14,905 nt of DNA from positions 345 to 15,249 of the forward strand of contig DGXZ01000039.1 in the NCBI GenBank assembly GCA_002396485.1. The letters run 5' to 3'. The DNA comes from Spartobacteria bacterium UBA5019 (lineage in GTDB: Bacteria; Verrucomicrobiota; Verrucomicrobiia; Chthoniobacterales; Terrimicrobiaceae). Below are positions 1 through 6,571 of the stretch, piece after piece (within the stretch, counting starts at the first letter, position 1; each line of letters begins with the position of its first letter). The position numbers and the translations under genes were made by a program. The notes beneath the pieces were generated by a model that saw only the letters and a program-made list of their open reading frames with translations, was not told the origin of the DNA and did no database searches.

Positions 1-372
1 AGCTTCCTTTAGGCATATAAAAAATGGAACCCACCAAATCAGGTCGTTTGTGAGTATGAGTATAATCGTTTTTATCGGCCATTGCCCTGTTATGTAAAGC
101 TGAACCCATCCGATTGGCCCTAGCACCTTTCCTAAAAGCCCGATGGCTACAATGGCAAAAGACTGATTTGGCTTTCGCGATGCTTCTAGATATAATAATC
201 CATAAACACCAACCACCATGGCCAAACACTGGAATATTTGAGGGTGATTGCTGCTTGGTAAGCCTGCATATTCAAATAGCCACTGTGGATACAAGGATGA
301 AAATGACGCCCAGGCAATATTATACAGCCCTGCTATAAATAGCATCTTTGATTTAATGGAGTTGTTTTTCAT
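1..372 (-). CDS. Small integral membrane protein, 5' part (runs off left edge)
   Basis: An ATG at 372-370 opens 124 sense codons without a stop down to base 1, so the gene continues beyond the window. The product begins MKNNSIKSKMLFIAGLYNIA and has about four hydrophobic stretches, near residues 11-29, 46-64, 72-90 and 100-118. Between them lie conserved-looking turns: a proline-containing loop (GLPSSNHPQIFQC), a glycine pair before GVYGLLYLEA, a GLLGKVLGPIGW segment and a TNDLIWWVPF segment near the edge. This arrangement resembles a family of short hypothetical membrane proteins in planctomycetes and verrucomicrobia, but I cannot name a function. The gene is AT-rich compared with the core. 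No clear Shine-Dalgarno sequence precedes the ATG. It lies 72 bp downstream of the PEP-CTERM gene on the same strand. Confidence 0.72.
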   Translation of the reverse strand, partial: MKNNSIKSKMLFIAGLYNIAWASFSSLYPQWLFEYAGLPSSNHPQIFQCLAMVVGVYGLLYLEASRKPNQSFAIVAIGLLGKVLGPIGWVQLYITGQWPIKTIILILTNDLIWWVPFFICLKEA

Positions 373-444
373 CAACTTGTAATCTGTAGAATAATTAAAT
401 TTACCTGAAGAAAATAGGCTCTCGAGTTTCAGAAAAGCCGAACG

Positions 445-1248
445 TTAAAGTTGAGCTCCCAGAGCGGCAGGCTCGCCCGACGCGGTCTGGCGAAGCCGGA
501 TCAGTGTGCTCAAACGCTTTCGGTCACGTTTGAATCTAATCAATTGCCACAGACACATACAGAACAATACTAAACAAAGGTGCGTAAAGGTGATTGGCTC
601 TGGTATAGGAGTAGCATAAACCTTCAAAGCAAGATCAGGTGTGCTCCCACTGTTGACCCAAACGCCTGTGGGGAAATGTCCTGTATAGTTTGCGTCCCAT
701 CCGTTGTCCGTGCTCCTGACATAACCTGCGGGTGTCACCATCCATTTGAATGTCGAGGCAAGGCCAATCATGTTCGGGTAAGCCGCTACCCAGTAACGTT
801 TTACCCCCTCTAGAACCACTGTGTCTGTTACTGCAATGTGGCTTCCAATTCGAGACCCTGAATCCGAGTAAAATGCTGGCCACTGATAAGAGAAATCCGT
901 GAGTGTTGCAATCAAGGTATCTGGGAGTGACCCGCTCTGCGGTGCTGTTTCTGAGAGTATGCGGACAGATAGACTATTGGCGCCCTCCTCCCAGAATATT
1001 GGAAGAAAAAGACTGGTGAGCAAATGTTCTCCCATCGGGACCGTGAATGCCATACCGGATGCCCCATAGAACCATCCACCGAAATAAGTTGGATACACAT
1101 TCATTCCAGCCGCAGGTCTATACAAACCTGAATACTCCGTGACTCCGTCAGTAGTATCAAAAATCACGGCCGCTTGAATACACGGCATAGTGACGAAGAA
1201 GATAATTATGGCAACTAGTAAACAAAGAAATCGGTGGAGCGTGAACAT
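445..1248 (-). CDS. PEP-CTERM sorting domain protein (secreted/surface)
   Basis: The start at 1248 gives 267 residues beginning MFTLHRFLCLLVAIIIFFV, a classic signal peptide ending near CIQA-A. An in-frame ATG at 1302 would add 18 polar residues in front of this signal, so I prefer 1248; neither start has a good ribosome binding site. The body (about 28-213) is a beta-rich extracellular domain with many Gly, Ser, Tyr and Trp. Its layout recalls the 'choice-of-anchor' domains that often precede this sorting signal (weak call). Near the C-terminus, IPEP (residues 215-218) is followed by a hydrophobic helix and a basic cluster (FKRDRKR), the tripartite PEP-CTERM signal recognised by exosortase. 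Oddly, 22 more residues follow the basic cluster. PEP-CTERM proteins occur in bacteria that make exopolysaccharide, which fits the neighbouring operon. No exosortase gene is in the window. Confidence 0.8.
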   Translation of the reverse strand: MFTLHRFLCLLVAIIIFFVTMPCIQAAVIFDTTDGVTEYSGLYRPAAGMNVYPTYFGGWFYGASGMAFTVPMGEHLLTSLFLPIFWEEGANSLSVRILSETAPQSGSLPDTLIATLTDFSYQWPAFYSDSGSRIGSHIAVTDTVVLEGVKRYWVAAYPNMIGLASTFKWMVTPAGYVRSTDNGWDANYTGHFPTGVWVNSGSTPDLALKVYATPIPEPITFTHLCLVLFCMCLWQLIRFKRDRKRLSTLIRLRQTASGEPAALGAQL

Positions 1249-1298
1249 ATGGCAGTTTATGACATTCTGTCGGATCGCGGCTGCGGGGTCAAGCGAAA

Positions 1299-1541
1299 TC
1301 ATTTATCTTTTGGGCTCGCGATGCGCGGGGCAGCAGCGCCGAGATGGATCACCTCGCCGTCCGGGCGGGAAAAATTCAACCCGTCGAGGTCCGACCCAGA
1401 GAGCGAGGCCGGTTTTGGGCGGTTTGGGAGCGGGGTGGTGTCTGGGAGCGATTCGGCCTCTTTTCGAGGGGATTTTTGGGCCATGCCGGAGGATGGCCCT
1501 CCCAGTGGGGCAGCGATTTTGTGAGGGTGCATCGTCATCAC
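1299..1541 (-). CDS. Possible small hypothetical protein (60-80 aa)
   Basis: An 80-codon frame starts 31 bp after the stop of the spermidine-synthase-like gene on the same strand. An internal ATG at 1484 would give a 61-residue form. The product is hydrophilic and rich in Pro, Ser, Lys and Asp, with no membrane segment or recognisable domain. In favour of coding: about two thirds of the codons in the 61-residue form end in G or C, the amino-acid mix is balanced, and the overlapping frame gives an Arg/Pro-rich product typical of a shadow. Its TGA overlaps the longer, unlikely ATG of the PEP-CTERM gene in an ATGA. Against: no ribosome binding site and no known family. A 7-bp perfect inverted repeat with an 8-nt loop (1478-1499) lies over the internal ATG. 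This ORF holds most of the otherwise empty 1249-1572 stretch. Confidence 0.3.
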   Translation of the reverse strand: MMTMHPHKIAAPLGGPSSGMAQKSPRKEAESLPDTTPLPNRPKPASLSGSDLDGLNFSRPDGEVIHLGAAAPRIASPKDK

Positions 1542-1572
1542 CCGGTTTCAAGATTGGGGGACCTTGACGTTA

Positions 1573-2274
1573 TCAGGCGACTTCGCCGACGTAGATGCGG
1601 TGGGCGGCGCGTTTGGCGCGTTCGTGCGACTTGGCGTCGTGCTCCTCTGTTCGGAAGCCTGCGCGTGACAGGCTGGATAGGAACATGGGCTCGGGCTCGG
1701 CGGACCAGAAAGCGACACGCCCACCCGGTCGGAGGGCTCGCCGAATCAGCGCGAGGCCTTTGCCGTTGTAGAGGCGCGAGTTTTTTGCCTGAACGAATGA
1801 AGTGGGGCCATTATCGACATCCAGGAGAATGGCATCGTAGCTCCCTGGGCCATTTTTGATGCAATCAAAGACGTCGCGGGTCAGGACTTCCACGCGGCGA
1901 TCATCGAGGAGCTTGCCGTTAAGGTCTTGCAGAAACTCGCGATTCCAGGCGACGACCTCAGGCAATAGCTCAGAAACCTGTGCAAAAACATTTGGACCAG
2001 CAATTTCCAGAACGCGCCGGAGGCTGAATCCCAGGCCCAGACCTCCGATGAGGATGGTTGGTCGATCGACCGGGTAGCGGAATTTGCAGGCCACATCGGC
2101 CAGAAGGAGCTCCGAAACCGTGGAATTCGAGCCCATGAGCTGTCGGCCATTGAGTTTGAGAAAATACTCGCCATCGTGTTCATGAAGGGAAAAGCGAGCG
2201 CCGTCCGGCGTCCGAGTCTCGGCAAGATTGCGAAAGGGAATCATGTCGGGCAACCTAATCACATCTCCAGGCAT
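1573..2274 (-). CDS. Spermidine-synthase-like SAM-dependent methyltransferase-fold protein
   Basis: The 233-residue protein has the Rossmann fold of the spermidine synthase superfamily. A glycine loop (GGLGLG, residues 77-82) is followed by an acidic residue after strand 2 (SELLPEV, 101-107), a strand with acidic turn (VEVLTRDVFD, 128-137) and DAILLDVDNGP (147-157). True spermidine synthases carry a GGGDG-type loop and a catalytic Asp in a D-S/T-D-like segment. Here both are altered, and the protein is shorter than the usual ~280-300 residues, so aminopropyl transfer is doubtful. A role as a small-molecule methyltransferase or an orphan family member is equally possible. The start is fixed by GGAGG five bases before the ATG. 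It lies 47 bp downstream of the response regulator on the same strand and may be co-transcribed with it, although it has its own strong ribosome binding site. Confidence 0.75.
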   Translation of the reverse strand: MPGDVIRLPDMIPFRNLAETRTPDGARFSLHEHDGEYFLKLNGRQLMGSNSTVSELLLADVACKFRYPVDRPTILIGGLGLGFSLRRVLEIAGPNVFAQVSELLPEVVAWNREFLQDLNGKLLDDRRVEVLTRDVFDCIKNGPGSYDAILLDVDNGPTSFVQAKNSRLYNGKGLALIRRALRPGGRVAFWSAEPEPMFLSSLSRAGFRTEEHDAKSHERAKRAAHRIYVGEVA

Positions 2275-2279
2275 GTCAC

Positions 2280-2284
2280 CCTCC
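2280..2284 (-). promoter_or_regulatory. Strong Shine-Dalgarno site
   Basis: GGAGG, read on the minus strand, stands five bases before the ATG of the spermidine-synthase-like gene. It is the best ribosome binding site in the window; most other genes here have weak or no such site. It decides the start at 2274 over the in-frame ATG ten codons later. Confidence 0.65.
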
Positions 2285-2321
2285 GAATGCCTTGGAGACT
2301 CAGCCGAGGTGGGCTTTTTTC

Positions 2322-2705
2322 TTACACAGGGGCGTCGAGGAGCGAGGTGATGGCGTCGCGGAATCTTTGGATGGTGAAGGGCTTTGAGAGGAAAGCGGTG
2401 CGTGGCAGGAGGGAGGCTTTCATGACGGCGTCGCTATCCGGCGCTCCGGAGATGAAGAGGACGGGCGTTTCGATGCCCCGGCGGCGGACTTGTTCGATGA
2501 AGGTGACTCCGCTGGTGTAGGGGAAGCGGTAGTCACAGACGATGAGGCCGATCTCGGGGTCGGCTGCGGCATCGAAGGCGCTGGCGGTGTCGAGGTGGTG
2601 GACCTGACGCTGACAGTCCATGCTTTCGCAAAGGTCCTTGAGTGTCTCCAGGACGAGTGGGTCGTCATCAATCAAGAGTATGGGAGGCAGAGCGGCGGTG
2701 GTCAT
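2322..2705 (-). CDS. Single-domain response regulator (CheY-like receiver)
   Basis: The 127 residues are exactly one receiver domain with no output domain. The acidic pocket is at D13-D15 (LIDDDP), the phosphoacceptor at D58 (VCDYRFP), the switch Ser at S86 (FISGAP) and the conserved Lys at K108 followed by Pro (SKPF). All catalytic positions are present, so phosphorylation by a partner kinase is expected; no kinase is encoded here. It starts 13 bp after the epimerase stop codon, so it is probably the last or next-to-last gene of the exopolysaccharide operon. By inference it may act by protein contact on the synthase or on a diguanylate cyclase. The family call is secure, but the target is unknown. 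Confidence 0.9.
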   Translation of the reverse strand: MTTAALPPILLIDDDPLVLETLKDLCESMDCQRQVHHLDTASAFDAAADPEIGLIVCDYRFPYTSGVTFIEQVRRRGIETPVLFISGAPDSDAVMKASLLPRTAFLSKPFTIQRFRDAITSLLDAPV

Positions 2706-2718
2706 GGTTGGTATGGGG

Positions 2719-3900
2719 TTAATGCATTAAATCAAACGCTGCGATTCTGGGTTCAGAGGCGCGAGCCCGGGCAGACGGTGTAAGTTTTTCTTCGAGGATG
2801 CGGGTGATGTGCTCGGCGGCGTGGCCATCGCCAAAGACATTGGAACCATTCGTCATGGCCTCGTAGGCGGCGGGATTGGTGAGGAGGTTTTCGGTTTCGC
2901 GGATGATGTCCTGCACGTCGGTGCCGATGAGGCGGAGTGTGCCCGCAGTGACGCCCTCCGGGCGCTCGGTCTCGCGCCGCAGGACGAGGACAGGCTTGCC
3001 GAGTGCGGTGGCCTCCTCCTGCACCCCGCCGGAATCCGAGAGGACGAAGCGGGATTGCTGGAGAGCGGAGAGGAACTCGTCGTGGTTGAGAGGTTCGCAG
3101 AGCGAGATGCCGGGTTGATCGGCGAGAACGGGTTTCACATTTTCACGCACCGAGGGATTCGGATGCAGAGGGAAGAGAAAGTGAATCTCGGGGTGCATGT
3201 CCGAGAGGTGCTTGATGGCGAGGGCCACAGAGCGCATGGGCGCACCGATATTTTCGCGGCGGTGGCAGGTCACCAGGATCAGTTTTTGTGGATTCTCCGG
3301 CACACCGGCGGGAAGAGGCGAGGTGGTGGAATGGCTGATCATCCACTGCAGGGCATCCACCACGGTGTTTCCCGAAACGAAAATCGAGTCATCCGGGATG
3401 TTTTCAGCGCGCAGAAGCGAAGCGGAGAATTCGGTGGGGGCGAAGTGCCAGCTCGCAAGGCGGCTGAGCATGACGCGGTTGAGTTCCTCGGGAAATGGCG
3501 AGTAGCGGTCGTGCGAGCGCAGACCCGCCTCCACATGCGCCACGGGGATTTTGTGATAAAAGGCACAGAGTCCCCCGACAAAGGCGCTCGTGGTGTCACC
3601 TTGCACAACGACGGCGTCGATGCGGTTTCCACTGAACATCTCCCCGAGACTGGTGCTGAGCAAGGCGGTGAGGTCCCAGAGACTTTGGCGGGGACGCATG
3701 ACTCGGAGGTCGAGGTCGGGAGTGATGCCAAAGCTGCGGAAAATCTGAGCCGTCATTTCAGCGTGCTGGGATGTGGAGATTGTGAGTGGCTGAAGCGTCT
3801 TGGATGCCTGAAGGCTGCGAATCACGGGAGCCAACTTGATGGCCTCGGGACGCGTGCCAACGATTACAGCGATGGTTTTTTTAGGTGAAAGGGATGTCAT
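2719..3900 (-). CDS. wecB: UDP-N-acetylglucosamine 2-epimerase (non-hydrolysing)
   Basis: The enzyme interconverts UDP-GlcNAc and UDP-ManNAc in the cytoplasm. At 393 residues it matches the usual family length. Family motifs appear in order: GTRPEAIKLAP (15-25), QGDTTS with D102, HVEAGLRS with E124, PFPEELNR (E138/E139), TCHRREN with H213, FPLHPNP (243-249) and the nucleotide-binding SDSGGVQEEA (288-297) with RRETERPEG downstream. All residues counted as catalytic in the family (Asp, two Glu, His) are present. The ATG overlaps the stop of the glycosyltransferase gene by four bases (ATGA), indicating translational coupling. The context implies that it supplies UDP-ManNAc to the synthase encoded just upstream, as wecB does for NfrB in E. 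coli. There, however, wecB sits in the enterobacterial common antigen cluster rather than with nfrAB. No UDP-ManNAc dehydrogenase (wecC) is adjacent, which favours ManNAc itself as the building block. Confidence 0.95.
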   Translation of the reverse strand: MTSLSPKKTIAVIVGTRPEAIKLAPVIRSLQASKTLQPLTISTSQHAEMTAQIFRSFGITPDLDLRVMRPRQSLWDLTALLSTSLGEMFSGNRIDAVVVQGDTTSAFVGGLCAFYHKIPVAHVEAGLRSHDRYSPFPEELNRVMLSRLASWHFAPTEFSASLLRAENIPDDSIFVSGNTVVDALQWMISHSTTSPLPAGVPENPQKLILVTCHRRENIGAPMRSVALAIKHLSDMHPEIHFLFPLHPNPSVRENVKPVLADQPGISLCEPLNHDEFLSALQQSRFVLSDSGGVQEEATALGKPVLVLRRETERPEGVTAGTLRLIGTDVQDIIRETENLLTNPAAYEAMTNGSNVFGDGHAAEHITRILEEKLTPSARARASEPRIAAFDLMH

Positions 3901-6566
3901 ATAGGGCTGAGTTGAAATTCAAATGGCATGCCGGCGCAGCGCTCGGTGATTTCATGCAGGTCGGCTTCCGAGACAAGCCCGTTGATACGGAAGATGATTC
4001 CCGAGTCGCGAATCTCGTGAACGGCCACACCGGTGCGCTCGCTGAAGCCCGGGCAGAGAAGTTCCTCGGCCTCGAGGCCTACGGGTTTTTCGGATCCACT
4101 TGCCATGGCGAGGCCTGAGATTTGGCGGAGCACCTTGAGGACCTTGGGCTGCTTGACGAGACCGAGTTGAATGAGCAGGCGATCCACCGGACCGGAAATG
4201 AGTCGCCTCATGTCGCGGATTCTTATGGCGTGCTCACGGGTGAGTTCGTCCGCATCGACGAAGTATTCGATGAGGGCGTCCTCGCCGAAGCGCAGGGCGG
4301 CAAGGTCGTGCTGCATCTTTGCAAAGGCCGGAGGCGTGTCCGCGCAGAACGAGACCTCGGAGCCGAGAATTTCGTGGATGTGGGAGCCCACATTGGGATG
4401 GATCGGATTGAGGATACCAATCTTCCCGTCGCTCAGAGGAATGAGCCCGTGCAGTTCACAGAATACCGCCCCAAGGGCTTTGATGAGCGAGACACTGATG
4501 GTGAGACGCGAGAAATCGGCCTCGGGAACGCCGAGATCACATGCCACGAGACGGCGGACCTTTTCGGTCGAGATCAATCGCAGGCTGATCATGGCATCCG
4601 CCAGTGTGCGGCAACGGGTCATCTGAAATTCACGGACGCGGTGGCGATCCTTCTCAGAGAGTGTCTCGAAATCGTCTTTCAGAGGATGGTGAGGTTGACC
4701 ATCCAAAAGCCGTGCCGGGTAGATCATGTTTCGCAGCGCGGAGAGGTTCGAAGGCCGGAACAATCTGGCTTCGATGGGAGCGCCGACGATTTCAGCGACG
4801 GCCTGGATTTCATCCTCGGAGGGCGGTTCGGTGAAAGCGAATGCCAGCGCCCCATCCTCGCCTGTCGAGGAAGGCATCGCATGGTATCGCACGGCTTGAG
4901 CCTCGGACCATCCATTCAGGGAATCCGGCGAGATATCTTCTGGAGTAATAACTTCAGGCTTGAGCCGCGAGAAGCGGGCCCAGATGTCGAGAAACTGATC
5001 CTCGTCGATGAGCTGCATATCGAGCAGGGCAAGGGGTGCGGAGAGGCCCCTGTGTTTGCTCAAGATATCCTGCAACTCGGGACGGGATACATAGCCTTCG
5101 TCCACAAGCAAATCCTCGATCGTGCGCGAGTATTCCTCGAGTTCCGCCGCACCTGGAAAAACGTGGGTCGTTTTGGTCCATGCAAGTGGTTCATCGAAGA
5201 GGCGGTGGCGCGTATAGAGCCAAGCAGCGCGGAACGTCGCTCCCATGTTGATAAAATTCACCACCGGATAGCGAGGAATCGCAAAGAGACCTTGGCGGAG
5301 ACCATAGACATTGGACACGCAGGTCACCTTCTGTGCGACCCTGTAAACAAGCAGCGCGGTGCACACGAGAACGATGCGCCAGAGGAGGCTGTCGGCCTCG
5401 AAGAGCGGCTTCACAAAAATCCAATTGCGGAAGTCCGTGTGGAGCACGGCGAATTCAAAAAGCACATAGCCCATCACGCAGTAGCCAGCGGCATTGATGC
5501 AATGCACTACCGGCGCGCGGCGGTCGCGGAGGAGTGTGTAGCGAACGGCGGCGGAGCCCCACCAACCGCCATGCTGCCAGCCCTGGAAGGCTGTGCCGAC
5601 AATCCAACGGGCCTTCTGCTTCACGGCATCGACAAAGCGCAGCGGGAAATTCTCGCGAACGGCAACGCTCTCGGTGACTGTGCGCGTCGAGACGACATCA
5701 CCTTGGGCATCTCGCGTCACGATTTCACGTTCCACGGGGTGGTCAATAAATCCGGCGCGGAATCCGGCGCGACAGAGTTCAAGTCCCACCATGTAGTCCT
5801 CCGCAAGTTGGCCCTCACGGAAGGGACCTGAGGCATTTTTTGAAGCTAAAAAATCGAGCGACTTGCGGGAGAACGCCGTACCAACACCTGCGGATGGCAC
5901 CACACCGCCAATCGCCTCGCGGGAATACATGTCCTTTACATGCCACTCTGCAAACTCATCGAGGTAGGAGTTACCTACCCAGTAACGCCATGGATTGAGT
6001 TCCAGCGGAAAAACAGGAATCTGGCCCATGTCGAGGAGCGCAGGCACATAGTGGTTATAAACCTTCAACGTGAGCGGGTGCATGACGTCCTCGGCATCGT
6101 GAAGGGCGATGATCTCATACTGCCGACGGCCCGGAATCTCCCGCGCCTTCATCGCCTCAAAAATGGCATTGAGGCAATCGGCTTTGGATGTCGGACCAGG
6201 GCGGCGAGTTACCGCTTTGTGGATGCGGGGCGAGATGCGGGTGAGTTCATCCACGCAGCGGTTCGTCTCCTCGTCATTCGGATAGACCCCGATGAAGATG
6301 TCATAGCGTTCGTAGATGAGAATCTTCCTGGCATAGTCGGCCATGCGGTTGATGATACCCCCCTCCATCCATGCCGGGATGAAAATGGCGATGAGTTTTT
6401 CGGGTTCGTTTTTGAGCTTTTCGAGAGAGACCGGCCGGGCATTGCGGTGGCCACGCAGGTAGCGCAGGAATTGCATATCAAAGAAGACATCATCGATCCC
6501 AAAAATGAGGAATCCGACGGCTGAGATATAGGCGAGAACGACAAATAATGTGTGCAGAGTTTCCAT
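3897..6566 (-). CDS. NfrB-like membrane glycosyltransferase (GT2) with MshEN-type C-terminal repeats
   Basis: This 889-residue protein is the probable polysaccharide synthase. An N-terminal membrane helix (about 5-27) ends in FGIDDVFFD, as in NfrB. The cytoplasmic GT2 domain (about 55-335) has the processive-synthase motifs DAED (157-160, DXD-type), ED (256-257) and QKARW (317-321, QxxRW). Hydrophobic segments follow around 352-375 and 393-412. From about 478 to the end there are three successive segments resembling MshEN/T2SSE_N domains (about 478-615, 640-760, 785-889). MshEN is the c-di-GMP-binding domain of MshE ATPases and of NfrB. The hallmark RLGxxL motif is degenerate in each copy: RTIEDLLVDEG at 481-491, RTLADAMISLR at 653-663, and GPVDRLLIQLG at 792-802. 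E. coli NfrB is shorter (about 745 residues). The ATG lies five bases after the stop of the barrel gene. Substrate (UDP-ManNAc) is inferred from the downstream wecB. Confidence 0.87.
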   Translation of the reverse strand: METLHTLFVVLAYISAVGFLIFGIDDVFFDMQFLRYLRGHRNARPVSLEKLKNEPEKLIAIFIPAWMEGGIINRMADYARKILIYERYDIFIGVYPNDEETNRCVDELTRISPRIHKAVTRRPGPTSKADCLNAIFEAMKAREIPGRRQYEIIALHDAEDVMHPLTLKVYNHYVPALLDMGQIPVFPLELNPWRYWVGNSYLDEFAEWHVKDMYSREAIGGVVPSAGVGTAFSRKSLDFLASKNASGPFREGQLAEDYMVGLELCRAGFRAGFIDHPVEREIVTRDAQGDVVSTRTVTESVAVRENFPLRFVDAVKQKARWIVGTAFQGWQHGGWWGSAAVRYTLLRDRRAPVVHCINAAGYCVMGYVLFEFAVLHTDFRNWIFVKPLFEADSLLWRIVLVCTALLVYRVAQKVTCVSNVYGLRQGLFAIPRYPVVNFINMGATFRAAWLYTRHRLFDEPLAWTKTTHVFPGAAELEEYSRTIEDLLVDEGYVSRPELQDILSKHRGLSAPLALLDMQLIDEDQFLDIWARFSRLKPEVITPEDISPDSLNGWSEAQAVRYHAMPSSTGEDGALAFAFTEPPSEDEIQAVAEIVGAPIEARLFRPSNLSALRNMIYPARLLDGQPHHPLKDDFETLSEKDRHRVREFQMTRCRTLADAMISLRLISTEKVRRLVACDLGVPEADFSRLTISVSLIKALGAVFCELHGLIPLSDGKIGILNPIHPNVGSHIHEILGSEVSFCADTPPAFAKMQHDLAALRFGEDALIEYFVDADELTREHAIRIRDMRRLISGPVDRLLIQLGLVKQPKVLKVLRQISGLAMASGSEKPVGLEAEELLCPGFSERTGVAVHEIRDSGIIFRINGLVSEADLHEITERCAGMPFEFQLSPI

Positions 6567-6571
6567 AGGAT

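Noticed and set aside
114..338. 74-codon plus-strand frame at the left edge
   Set aside because: It is antisense to the edge membrane-protein gene, which has a better hydrophobicity pattern and an open frame to the edge.
1478..1499. GGGCCAT/ATGGCCC hairpin as a terminator after the spermidine-synthase-like gene
   Set aside because: On the minus strand it is followed by an A-run, not a T-run, and it lies over a possible start codon, so terminator function is not supported.
2290..2322. Hairpin followed by six T on the plus strand, resembling a rho-independent terminator
   Set aside because: The stem (CCTTGG/CCGAGG with one wobble) and T-run face the plus direction, but all nearby genes are on the minus strand. 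At most it would stop an antisense transcript.
2809..3888. 359-codon plus-strand open frame
   Set aside because: It is antisense to wecB, which has every family motif; the product is Gly/Arg/Glu-rich without recognisable features.
4122..5831. 569-codon plus-strand open frame
   Set aside because: It lies wholly antisense to the glycosyltransferase gene, whose product has clear catalytic motifs. Long antisense frames are expected in GC-rich coding DNA, and the product shows no domain.
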